Source of the DNA: Primulina eburnea | Lineage: Eukaryota > Streptophyta > Magnoliopsida > Lamiales > Gesneriaceae | Length of the DNA: 64,000 nucleotides | Direction of reading: 5' to 3' | Assembly: GCF_022965805.1 (NCBI RefSeq) | Contig: NC_133115.1 | Span: 33,595,321-33,659,320, forward strand | Shown: piece after piece, positions 13,085 to 24,300 of the stretch | Numbering within the stretch: position 1 is the first letter of the stretch | How the letters are laid out: each line of letters begins with the position of its first letter | The notes under the pieces: model-generated | Told to the model about the DNA's origin: nothing | Seen by the model: the letters and a program-made list of their open reading frames with translations, nothing else | Databases searched by the model: none | Position numbers and translations under genes: made by a program

Positions 13085-13148
13085 TATTAGAAGTAGAGGT
13101 GATATATACTGTATTGAAAAATATATCATATAAAAGATTATGATATAA

Positions 13149-13186
<38 letters not shown>

Positions 13187-13530
13187 ATAATGTATCGAAC
13201 ATTTGGTATATTGAGGTTTGGTGTACCAAAATTTTCGACATATTTAATCAGCATATTAATTATATCCAAATTTTGTGGTATATCGAGATTTTGGTACAGT
13301 ATCGATCTATCTTGTTTTATACCAAAAATATCTCACATTTTTTAAAATTTATAACTTTATCATTTAAAACTATTATAAGTATTGTTTCGGTATTTTGGTA
13401 ATATTCCAAATTTCATATCGTTATCGTACTGAAAATTTTGATATTGTTATTATACCGTATCGAAATATTCAGAATATTGAAAATTTCGATAAATTCAGTA
13501 TTTTTCGATTTAATCACCTCGATATATGGA
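13085..13530. repeat. AT-rich repeat with GAGGTGAT ends
   Basis: The stretch is bounded by AGAGGTGATATATA on the left and TTTAATCACCTCG on the right, so the outer 8 bases are inverted. The interior is a low-complexity run of GGTATATTGAGGTTTGG / GTATCGA motifs and a (TA)n tract (13146-13185). It resembles a decayed MITE; no target duplication was found. Confidence 0.4.
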
Positions 13531-13690
13531 AACTTTTGATATTTTTTCCACCCTAATTATGTTACATAAAATACGTACCAAATTTTATGATCAGTTACTG
13601 TGATTGCCCAACAACATATATTTTTGTAACGATTTTATAAAAAAAATCCGTGAGACTCGAATTTTGTGTTTCGTAATAGCATAATCCATC

Positions 13691-14002
13691 ACATTTTCTT
13701 ACTTCTGCTTGGGGCTTGGGCTGGACAATGTGTGCATATTTTCTGACTCTCTGATAGCGGTTAAGGCGGTGAGGGAAGAGAATTACGATCTAAGTCACAG
13801 TGGCGGAGTGGCTTCCGAAGTTAGAACGATGCTTGAGGATGAATCATTCCTTTCGATACAACATATGAGACGTACGGCTAATAACGTCGTTCATGATCTA
13901 GCTCAACGAGTTTTAGTTTCTTCTTTGTTATTTGAATGGACCGACGGCATTCTTCCGTTGTGGCTCATTAATATTGTAACCCGAGACTTGTCGGTTATTT
14001 GA
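13691..14002 (+). pseudogene. RNase H-like (RVT_3) fragment, retroelement-type relic
   Basis: The frame reads LGLDNVCIFSDSLIAVKAV near its start and MRRTANNVVHDLAQRVL further on. Those are the D-S-x-x-A/V and R-x-x-N-x-x-A/H-x-L-A blocks of the C-terminal half of plant RNase H-like (RVT_3) domains, found in LINE-type retrotransposon remnants and in host proteins derived from them. The N-terminal half with the first catalytic residues is missing and no reverse transcriptase is nearby, so this is a truncated relic. Only about 97-104 codons remain and no start context is convincing. Confidence 0.7.
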
Positions 14003-14637
14003 ATTATGGAAATATTTCTTTTAAAAAAAAATCCTTCACATTTAATTTACATGTAACATTTGCATTTATATTATGGAATGCATTAAATGCCATACATCAA
14101 TTCTTCGTGCGTTTTATTAAATCATATGACCTGTAGGTTGTTCATGTCTATGTTTGATGTGAATAAAAAGGGATATTTTAAAAAATGACTCTCATCAAAT
14201 ATTACACCCAAATAAAAATTATCACCGCATCACATTTCTATGTTTTAGATTTATAGTTAATTTTTACGCATGCAAACAATGGCGAAGTCAGAAATATAAT
14301 TCTATTCAGGCTGTAATTTTAAACTCTAGAATCTTTTAATATTTTAAATTGATCTATCAGAACTAATATCATATTATTCCAAAATTATACAAAATTTACA
14401 TATATTTTTTTTTAAAAAATATGACCACTCGGGTATGTGACTCCGCCGCTGCATTCAATGCTTGTCCTGAAACCTATATAATCAATCATTATTAATACCT
14501 TAATATTAATGTTAATTCAAATATGTAATCCTTTTTTTTTCAAAACGTCACAGAATTGAATGGAAGGTACACTGTAAGATCAAACAAAATATTATGTATT
14601 TAAATTGCATGCACTGTGTAATAAATACGACGTATAT

Positions 14638-14658
14638 GTGTGTGTGTGTGTGTGTGTG
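14638..14658. repeat. (TG)n microsatellite
   Basis: About ten TG dinucleotides, roughly 150 bases upstream of the L34e-superfamily start codon. It probably lies in promoter or leader sequence. Confidence 0.85.
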
Positions 14659-14803
14659 GATGGATATGGTGCAGCCCCTTTAACTTGCGCACACCCAATA
14701 GGCTGCTAATTTGTGCACCTCCACTCGCTCCACCTGAAAAAGAAGGAATACACCCCCCGGCCACTTCCCATTTCCGCCGCCCCTGGACCTGTTTTTCACT
14801 AAC

Positions 14804-17495
14804 ATGCGCCATCACCTCCTCAACTCCACCATTATGCCTCCTTCCTCCTCCCTGAAAAGACCCACCTCCCCCAATCCCCACCCACAACCACACCTCAGTT
14901 CACCGAACTGCCCTCCCCTCTGCAGACACTCTCCCTCCGCCACCCTCGACATCCTCATCTTCATCCTCGTGATTTTCTCCGGCGCTTTTCTAATCATCTC
15001 TTATTTTTCTTATATTTTCCAATCACTGTCACTTATCCTCCCCCCTTTGCCCACTATAATTTCACACTTCCGTTACCATCTAACCTCCAACCCGCAATCC
15101 CAATTAGTTTTTTTCGCATTGTTTCTGCTATCTTTTGTTATTTTTGTTGTTTTATTTGAGATCTGTTGTGGGCACAGATCAAGAAAATGTGGAAAGATTG
15201 GCTGTAAAGGGTTGAAGAAGGCGATGGAATTTGATTTGCAGCTGCAAGGCGAGGACTTGTTGCGGATGGGAAACGGGAATAAGGCAGTTAAAGAGGTTAA
15301 TGAATTGCCCTGGAAAGGGGGCACCGGGGATAACCCTGATTATGAGTGTTTGCGTGCTGAATTGAGGAAGATGGCCCCGCCTAACGGGCGAGCTGTGCTG
15401 TTTTTTCGCGCAAAATGTGGGTGTCCGGTTGCTAAACTCGAGGGATGGGGTCCTAAGCGTGGGCGGAGACACAAGAAGTGAGTGGAATCTTTGTTGTGTT
15501 GAATTTTTTATTGGAATAAGAATGGATATTTTTTTCTAGACTGTGGCTTTGTTTGATTGTGATATTGACAAAGCAACTCAAATGGGAAATTGTGTATTTT
15601 GGATTGATTTTATCAACATGTCAGGATTATTGATTTTGGTATAAGGATGTAGGTTGTTATTGATTGTATTTTGTTCATTTGTTAGAGTCTTGGGTCATCA
15701 AACTTGTGAATTACATGCACTCTAGTAATTTTTTGTAGTTAAGCCATTGTGATCAAAGATACCCAAATATATAGATGATCTTTGTCCGTTGTCTCCTGCC
15801 CTTTGGACTTTACAGGTTTAGCAATGGTACAGTTATTTATGCTAAAATGATGCCTGTTCTGTTATGACTATGATAAGGATAGGAAATTTTTGTTCCTCTC
15901 AGCAAATTGTCTCCTGTTGAGATGTAGAGATAGGGAGTTTGTATGAGATGCTTGATGCCTGTCATTTTGGGGAGGAAAATATGGGAATGACACAGCAGTT
16001 GCATTTTTCCAGTATATAATAAAATTGACTGTATTAGACTTTAGGCTGCTACCGAATCTTGTTAAGTCGAGAAAACAACCTGCAAAAGATCTCTAGGGCC
16101 TAGGCTGTGCTGCACTAGTGCATATCTTGATCAACTCGCTCATTTTGATTTTATTTTTTTCGTGCTACAATAGGATTGTTATTTTGATTGATGGAGCCCA
16201 TTCCTATTGTGTAACATTTGCTGCATGGAAGTATCTGGCAATTAATTTATGGAGCATTCTTCAGTGATTTAGTTTGCCACAAGGTTGAATTTGATTTTTG
16301 GTAAAATGAGATTTCTAATATGTATAAACATGTATGGTGGATGAAAACTGTGAAAGATTATGTTAATTTTACTTTTTAGTGATTTGATGTCAAAGACATT
16401 ATATAGTCCGTCCATTCTTACTTCAGAGAAGCCCAAGTATTCTATTCTTAATTTCTTGTTTATGAGAAGCCTGAGGATTCCTTACTTAATTTCTTGTTTC
16501 ATTCATTATATTATTCTGTGCCAGAATCGTATGTTGGATTGCTCCTTAGGCTTCGCTGTTAGTATTGTGTTGGAGTTTCTTTAAATGATAATGGGTATGG
16601 TTGCAAGCTTGTGTTGGAGTACGGATTTAACTATTTAAGTCTGTAGGAAATATTGTCTTTTGAGGTGTATGTCTGTGAGTCTATTTTCTGTTTCATGATG
16701 GTATGCTTCCACCATGTCGTCATTTATAAAATTTATGGTTGTTTCAATTCTATGATACAAACTTTCATATTTTTTGTTTGTCTTTGATTTGGTAACGGTA
16801 TTACGTCATATCTTGGACTCGGGACGTGACACTCTTCTTCTTCTATTTATGTAGGACGCATATTCTAATGTTGAATGAAAGAGCTTTATATTTGTCTAAT
16901 AACATTGTTCCATGTGATTCACATTTCCTTCTTCTACTTGGTTTATGTGTATAGTTGCCCACGTAACTGCCTTTGTTTGAACTTGAATATATTGAAACTA
17001 TCTCAAAGGAATCTTCCTCAATTTCATTTGGTGGACACTACCTTAACTAAATGCACTCGTTCACTCTTTATCTGTGGTTTCTTTAGAGGTTTTAACCATA
17101 GATTCATGCTAGCATATTCTCCTCAGCGTCATTTTCATATTTTTAGACTTTATACAAAAAGCAGAAAGATTGAGGATCAAAATAAAGAATGGGGAGATGA
17201 AAAGTGCTTTGGTAGTCAATCAAAAGTGGCATTACGTTGGTTCAAACGAAAAAAAAGTAGCATTACGTTCACGTACCGTGCATTTTCAGTTGTCTTGCAC
17301 GTGCTCTTATGTGGTTCTATTCTATCATTTGTTTTCTTCATAAATGTGCATAATATGTCATTGGGCACTCATATTTGATTTTCCTGCTTGTCAATTATTT
17401 CAAATTTCGTTTTTCCCTGCTGTCTTATACTTAACCTGTATTATCTGATGTATTTCAGAAGTCTGGTTCTTGCTGGTGGAGGAGATCATCACTGA
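14804..17495 (+). CDS. L34e-superfamily plant membrane protein, two exons
   Basis: Exon 1 is 14804-15477 and exon 2 is 17459-17495, encoding 236 aa. The N-terminus is Pro/Ser/His-rich, two hydrophobic segments follow (about residues 48-72 and 101-120), then a Cys-rich stretch CGHRSRKCGKIGCKG and a conserved C-terminus with FFRAKCGCPVAK and GWGPKRGRRHKK. This matches the plant family labelled 'ribosomal protein L34e superfamily' (Arabidopsis At3g06180/At5g19025 as I recall). It is not a ribosomal protein; its function is unknown. The donor AAGAA/GTGAGT joins in phase to TTTCAG/AAGTCTGG and replaces an 11-residue-earlier stop with SLVLAGGGDHH. If the intron is retained, translation stops at the TGA inside the donor (225 aa). 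A second in-frame Met at 14834 could be the true start. Confidence 0.75.
15478..17458 (+). other. Intron of the L34e-superfamily gene
   Basis: A 1,981-base AT-rich intron with GTGAGT donor and TATTTCAG acceptor. It contains a 167-codon open frame (16875-17378) with no recognisable domain and a composition like the rest of the intron; I consider it chance. Confidence 0.6.
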
Positions 17496-17993
17496 CCGTG
17501 GTGCGCATTCCTTTGGGACTCATCAACAGTTCCTTCTGTAGTAACTTGTTTCGTATTCATTCTGAATGATTGCATTGTTAGGAACAATTTTCTTTCAATA
17601 TTGCACCACCATGACTCTTGCATTTATCCACATTGGGGAACTGATATCTTCTCTATACCGAACTAAGTGGGAATAAATAAAAGAAATTAGTTCAATAGAA
17701 ATCTAAATTTTTATTAATCTTTTGTAATATACATAGCTAATGCTTATTAATACCTTGCCGTTACCGTTGATCTTCATACTTTAAGGATTGGGAACACAGT
17801 CCACATGTTATTGCACAAATATTACCAAGAATTTCAATAGGAAATTTGTTTTAGTGTGATTTGTGTGCATGTTATGTACTTCAGGAGAATATTGCACATG
17901 ATAGCTTTGCAAATATCAGTTATACGCATATCATCTACGCCTTTAGGATGTTATTTTCTGGCATTCACAATTTCATGATTTATTTTATGAGTA

Positions 17994-18130
17994 GGTCTCA
18001 TCTAAGACGGTCTTCGGGTCGACCAGATCTATACCTAGAATGAAAAGTAATATTTTTTATACAAGAGTTGGATCGGATATGAGATTCATGTTACAAAATT
18101 TATCCTTGAGACATTTTGACAAGAGATTTT
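17994..18130 (+). repeat. Degenerate fold-back repeat, copy e
   Basis: Starts GGTCTCATCTAAGACGGTCTTC and has GAAAAGTAATATTTTTTAT, GGATCGGATATGAGATTCATG and ACAAAATTTATCC. These are the landmarks of the GTGAGACGGTCTCAC family with heavy divergence. Confidence 0.5.
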
Positions 18131-18436
18131 GTGTATTTTCGTTGAGTAAGTATGTGAAATTTTTATTAAGTCATTTAATAAGACCTATAATGTAATTTTT
18201 TTTATAACCCAATATCGGTTTAAAGGTGTATTATTCTAAAAACACTTTAAAATATTTATAAATCTTCATCATTACTTAAATAAAAATCAAAACATTGCCA
18301 AAACTCGAATTTAATCGACAATTTTGTGAGATTTCCATATTTAATACCTTGGTTGCATGATTATGTAGACATCACTTTTTAAAATGGTTAAAATTTAATA
18401 ATTTAAATCTAATTTTTTTTTAAAATAAAATAAAAA

Positions 18437-20870
18437 TTGTCGTGTATTTTACAAGTTACAACGGACTCTAATCTCCAAACACTTTTGAGGAACAGCTCCA
18501 TGAAAGCCGAATCCTTACAGTGTGTTTGGCAACCAGGATTTGAGAGAATTTTGTGGGATTTGGAATTGGATTTGGAAATTCAAGTATTTGAAATTTCATT
18601 TGGTGTTTGGTTTAATTTAAAAATGATATTTACAAATCCATTTCTTGTTTGAAGAAAAAAATATTCGAATTTGGAATTTTAAAATTTTACTAAACTACCC
18701 TTATAAACTTTTGGTGGAGAATGATGTGTTGGATAAAAAAGTAATTTTATGTTTTTAAAATCTAAATCTCACCAAATCTCATCAAATTTGATGGAATTTG
18801 GATATACTTGTTGAAATCCTATGAAATCCTAAGCAAATCCAAATTTTTTTTTTTTTAATATATTGTCCAACAGTAAAAATAGATTTTGAAATCCATATAT
18901 CTCATGAAATACTCCCAAATCCGGCTTGCCAAACACACGGTTAGAATTTTCGTTGGTTTCTGCACTAAAAAGTATCTCAACATCTCCTTCATTATTCTCT
19001 CATGGCCAGCAGCTCCATTGCCTTGTAATGTTATCTGGGCGGGACTCCAACTTATTCATACAAAACAGTTTGATGAGCATGTATTCGAAATGTGGGCTGA
19101 TTTCGTGCGCCAAATCGATTTTCGACACGTCACTGAAGTTGGATCTTGTATCGTGTAACATAATGCTTGGTGGATATGTGAAATATGGACATTTAATTGA
19201 CGCGGGTGAGTTGTTTGTGAGAAGGCCTGCTAGAAACTGTGTGTCTTACACGACTGCGATCATGGGGTTGGCTCAAATTGAGTTCTATGAAGACGCAGTT
19301 GAAATTTTTAACGAAATGAGGCTGCTGGGAAATGTCCCTAACGAAGTGACTATGGCTAGTGTCATCTCTGCTTACGCACGTGCTAATGGCCTCCGACAAA
19401 GGGGGAGATTGTTGCATGGTTTGGTGTTGAAACTCGGTCTCGATGTGTTTGTTCTCGTATCGACGAACTTGGTTCACTTGTGCTGCATGAGTTTGCGTCT
19501 TGCTGATGGAAGGATGATTTTTGATGCGATGAAAGAAAAGAATGTGGTTTCTTAGATTGTTACGTTAACTGATAAGGCACGGGTGGTTGATATGGCTAAA
19601 GAGTTGTTTGATGTAATTGTTGAAACGATGTGGCTTCTTGGGGTACAATCATTGATGGATGTTTGCAAGTGGGGTGATTGAGGGACGCTTTGGTGCTCTA
19701 TTGTGGCTTGAGTCCTAATGAAGTTATGATCGTGGATATCATATCTGCCTGTGGGCAAGAAACAAACTTTATGGAAGGTCAGCAGTTTCATGGTTTAGGT
19801 GAGGAAATGGGGTTTGGTGGTTATGATTTCATGCAGGCAACATTAATTCGGTTTTATGCAGCTTGTGGTGAAGTAAAATTGGCTCGCTTGCAGTTTGAAC
19901 TGAGAAATAAGAATCATATAGCATGTTGGAGTGCCCTTATTTCAGGACAGATAGGAAATGAAATGGTTGATGGGGCTAGTTGTTTATTTAATGAGATGCC
20001 TGAAAGAGATGTTTTTTCGTTGAGCTCAATCATTTCTGGTTATTCACAAAACACGCAGCCTGCTTTGGCTGTCAAAGTTTTTCATGAAATGGTAGAGAAG
20101 GGATTTAAGCCAAACGAAATTACGATGGTCAGTGTCCTTTCTGCCATTTCTACTTTAGGCATATTAAAGGAAGGAAGATGGGCTCATGAGTACATCTTTA
20201 GTAACTTTATACCAGTTAACGACATTTTGAGTGCATCAATAATCGATATGTATGCGAAATGTGGGAGTATTTATGCTGCTTTAGAAGTGTTTCATCAAAT
20301 TCAAGAGATAACCACCAATGTCTCACCTTGGAATGCAATTATATGTGGCTTGGCTATGCACGGGCATGTTGCAGCATCTTTAAGAATTTTCTCAGATTTG
20401 TAGAAGCATGGTATACGACTTGATGCTGTCACATTTATAGGAGTCTTGAGTGCATGTTGCCATGCTGGGCTAGTGGAAGATGGAGAAAAGCATTTTAAGA
20501 GCTTGAATGGCATATATGGTGTACAACCAAACATCAAGCATTACGGCTGTATGATAGATCTTTTAGGCAGAGCTGGAAGGCTAAAAGAGGCGAAGAAATA
20601 ATAAAGAGCATGCCCATGAAGGCAGACGCGGTTATATGGGGTACATTATTGGCAGCTTGTAAAACACATAGTAACACAGATATAGGTGAAAGAGCTGCAG
20701 AGAATGTGACAGAGGTAGAGCCATCACATGGTCCTAGTCGAGTTCTACAGGTGGCGCGATGCATCAATAGTGCGGAGAGCTGTGCAAGATGGTAAATTAT
20801 CGAGATCCCCAGGTTATAGTGGTGTAGTATCACATACTGGCTTATGCTTTCGTAAAGACTTGTTATATTA
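18437..20870 (+). pseudogene. PPR pseudogene (PLS/E class, MEF18-like)
   Basis: About 2 kb still shows many consecutive PPR motifs (for example NSLMSMYSKCG, VSYTTAIMGLAQ, NIKHYGCMIDLLGRAGRL) and a remnant E-type end (PGYSGVV near 20815). It resembles the mitochondrial RNA-editing factor MEF18 (At5g19020) as I remember that protein. Lesions in order: a 423-bp MITE inside the coding sequence (18518-18940); TAG at 19553; a frameshift near 19627; TGA near 19678 with a small deletion just after; TAG at 20401; a frameshift near 20597; another after about 20740. Frames on either side of each lesion still match the family, so decay is recent relative to repeat divergence. The start is unclear because no ATG is visible before the segment at 18437. 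It lies just downstream of the L34e gene on the same strand. Confidence 0.9.
18518..18940. mobile_element. Tourist-like (PIF/Harbinger) MITE inside the PPR pseudogene
   Basis: The ends are inverted: CAGTGTGTTTGGCAACCAGG on the left, and CCGTGTGTTTGGCAAGCCGG read inward from the right, continuing with GATTTG. The element is flanked by TTA on both sides (18515-18517 and 18941-18943). A 3-bp TTA duplication is the hallmark of PIF/Harbinger elements. It is 423 bp with no coding capacity. The flanking PPR frame is continuous if the element and one TTA are removed (…KAES-L-EFSLVSA…), so the insertion hit coding sequence. Confidence 0.88.
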
Positions 20871-21307
20871 ATACGCCAGAGTGTAAACGAATTTGATTTC
20901 AAGATTGAAACAGTGCATGTACCACGTTTTCTGCAGTACCCTGAAGAATGATCACATATTGTTAACCAAAACGTCATGTTTTGATCATTGTATCATACAG
21001 TAGGGTCAATTATTCCTAACCAGTTTACCCCCTAACAACAATTGCTCCTAACTTGCAAGAAATGGGAATCGACCTTATGATATAAACTATTATACTAATT
21101 GTAAAATGTAGTTAACCTGTTATTATTCAGAAGCTATTGTTAATGGTTAAGCTTATAATTTTAACATTTTAAATTATATGTAAAACTAACTGTCATGTCT
21201 TCAATCTTTTTAGTACGTAGACAACTACAAATTATGTAGGCAACTATATCCTAGAAAACAAGGACAATCAATTGCTACATGTATGGCCGACAAAATTTCA
21301 AATTTTA
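20871..21307. other. Convergent intergenic spacer
   Basis: Sequence between the PPR pseudogene (+) and the 3' end of MED33 (-). It is AT-rich; part of it must be the MED33 3'UTR. Nothing else is recognised. Confidence 0.5.
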
Positions 21308-24300
21308 TTATAAAAAGCTATTTTCAGTTTCTATGATAAGATCAGCAGCAGAGCCCATGGTACTTGCCCCACCAACTCCTAACAAAGCAAGAGCAAGCTC
21401 CTCCTCGCCCCGTAGTTTCAACCCCTTGCTCAGTCTCTTCAACAGCTCGACATTCACCTCTAGTATCCAGGTTGGTGTGCATCTCACCATCAAACTCATG
21501 AAACCAGATATGTAAGCATGCCAAGTCGCTGGATCACAGCCAAGTGAAATCTTTCCATCTAGGGCACTTGCCAGAAATTCCATGTGATTTCTAATAATGT
21601 TAGGTCGCCTCTTTGAAGCCGAAGATGATGAGGCCACACCCCAAGTAAATGCTCCACAAAGTACAGCCAAGTATGCCAACGCATAGCCCCTGAGGATTGG
21701 AAGCGTTCCACATCCATTGCCCTTTTGCTCGGTATGGCGAATAGACATAAACCAAGAAGGGAGAGTTTCTTTAAATAATGACTGCACGAGCCCCAGCCCA
21801 CCGGTTAAGAACATTATGGAAGCTCCAAGCCAAGCTGCGAGTTTTACCCTGGTTATGGCTGCAGCGAGTGAGGCATGCCCGTATTTCAATCCATTTGGTT
21901 TTTTCAGCCTTTCAGAACTATCACCCGAGATACCATTGGCTATGTCCTCCACAGTTTGCATCAGTAGTAAAACTATATTGTCTCGTAAAAACATGATGTC
22001 TCTAATTGAACGATAGACTCGTAAATAAAGAATCCCAGGAGCAACTGGAGAGATTCCACCGCTAAAATGAGATCCAAATCCATGACCAAGCAGTGATCCA
22101 ATGCCACCATTGTTCGAAATGCAGCTGCAGCTCAAACCAAGTGTGGCACTGAAGCAGCTTCTAAGTAGCTGAACAACGGCATCATTGCTATGAAGGAAAA
22201 CAGTACGAGAAGCAGAAAATACTAGGAAATCACTCCAACGCTTAGCTTTTTGGGTCCATAAAGAAGCAACTATTGGCATGCATGGCCAAGGACAGCCAGC
22301 AGCAAGGTGCTCCAAAGCTGGACCAGCCAGATTCAGGAAACGTTGTGAGGCTTTATCAAGCTTATAGGTTATGGTTAGGCTCACGAATGCTGCCAAAGGC
22401 AATGGAAGTGCAGCTGGTGAACTTCCTCCTATAGAAGTGTAGCGAGTTATTGTAGGATGAGAAATAACAAAACAAAACTCAGACTATGTTTCAAAATTCT
22501 TAGTATACACAAAAAAATTGGTATTTTAAGATAGGCCATCATAATAAAAGCAAACCTGCTGCAAGACTGGGGACATCCACACCGGTGGCAGCTAGTATTT
22601 TCTTTATCTGTTCCTCAACATTGGAGAAATTTGCTGCTGGACTCGGCCAATCTGTTCCATTCATGAAAACTGACTTCCAAACACCTCGAGTCACTTCAGC
22701 AGATAAGTAACTTACAATAGTGGCCAAAGTGGCGGGAAGATAATCCGCCAAATCTTTCAGCCCTGTCGTGCAACCAGCATCAGGTGAGGTGAAATATAAA
22801 CAAGATGTCAATTAAAAAACAATTCGATAAGAACACGGAAGTTTATAGGGAGACAGACCCGTGCATAATTCACGGGGAGACAATCTTCCATGAGCGCATG
22901 CAGTTAGAGCGGCATCTGCCACAAAAGGGACAGCTTCAAGGATATCCCAAGCTGGTATTTTAGGCCTCAGATAAGCATCTTCACTTCCAGTCCCACCGGA
23001 ACTACTACTTCCAGATGTCGCAGTGTTCACATACTGGTTTCTCGCACTGATTTTTTTATACATCATGTTTAGTAGTGTATCAACAGTATGGTGCACTGGT
23101 GTGCCATTGACAAGACCGGTGAGAGGTGAAGCTATACAGGCCAGATGTTGCCTATACCACACTTTGAGTTTAGGAAATGAATCAACAAATATGGGTTTCG
23201 AGGACGTAGAACTAGCAACTTGTGCAAGTCTCCTTCGATTTGGATCCTTGAGTGAGTTTCCTGATGATACTAGGTAAGAATTCCGCACCAATAAAAGGTA
23301 TTCAGGAGTGAGTTGGGATCCTACTGGAGGCACATCTCCAACACCATACTCTATAGGAGGGTGATTAAATCTCCATAGCTTTAGAAGAAGAGCAAATGCA
23401 TTTGAAAATACGGCATGAACAGAAATTTCTTCTCCTGTGACCATGGTCCAGGAGATATCAGGCACGCATGAGCCAAAAACCTCACATATTGTCATCAACG
23501 AACCAGCAAGCTCTGGCACCTGTCAGAAGTTAATATTTTTTCTAAGGTTTCACTGATTCTAATGCTCACTCATCATCATATCCAATAATATTAATTGTAT
23601 TGAGAAATGATAGTTCGGAGTTCCTGGAAGGCATCAAATAAGAATATTCATGCTTTCACATACATCACATCACTGGCACACATTTAAACATTTATTCCCG
23701 CTTTATTTAAAAAAAAAAGCATAACAAAAAAACTAGTTTCTCATGTTTATGGGAGAAACTTTTAACTACGTGTGAGTAAACATACCAATCCATGGAGAGA
23801 AAAAATCTGGACACAGTCAACTGGTGCTATTCCCACAAGGAGAACATTGAGCATGGGAGCATAATCAGTCAAATAGCTTTCATTCCCAGAATAGTTGACA
23901 GGGACTGGTGGAGAAAGTAGTTTGGTAATAAAGTAAAGTGTGTGTTCCTGCACACGGGTATAACCTGTTAGAATGTTCGGAAATTAAGATAAAAAATTAA
24001 ATAACAAATGTTTAACTACCTGAACATTCCATCCACGACTCAAGGTCGCCCCACAAAGAATACTAGCAGCAGCTATCCTTTCATCAGTGGATCCTTTAAC
24101 CGCAATCTCGAAGACTTTATTAATTTCTGCAAAGCTTCCACCATATCCATGAGCTAGTATTCAGTTGCTTTTCTCTTGGATAAATAATAACAGTTACTGA
24201 GTAATATTAAGCATATTGATCCTAAATAAGGCTGTCAAAGACAGGTTTCAAACTTATGTTCGTGAGATATTGCATAGACAGTCCAGTTTTTGAGCAGAAG

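Larger units (their letters stand above)
8051..13690. other. Repeat-rich intergenic spacer
   Basis: No gene is recognisable. The spacer holds a fold-back repeat with an 8-bp target duplication (8641-8822), a 47-bp tandem pair (9658-9751), an AT-rich stretch bounded by loosely inverted ends near 10037 and 10576 (GGTTCTAAAAAATG against TTTTAGAACATTG), a degenerate fold-back copy near 12836-12965 and a (TA)n tract near 13146-13185. The ORF at 12490-12717 has no recognisable domain. Confidence 0.5.

Noticed and set aside
16875..17378. 167-codon plus-strand frame in the L34e intron
   Set aside because: No domain, a hydrophobic/AT-driven composition, and a position entirely inside a well-bounded intron.
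21717..22016. Plus-strand frames over the last MED33 exon
   Set aside because: They are shadows of the conserved minus-strand exon of 21308-22428.
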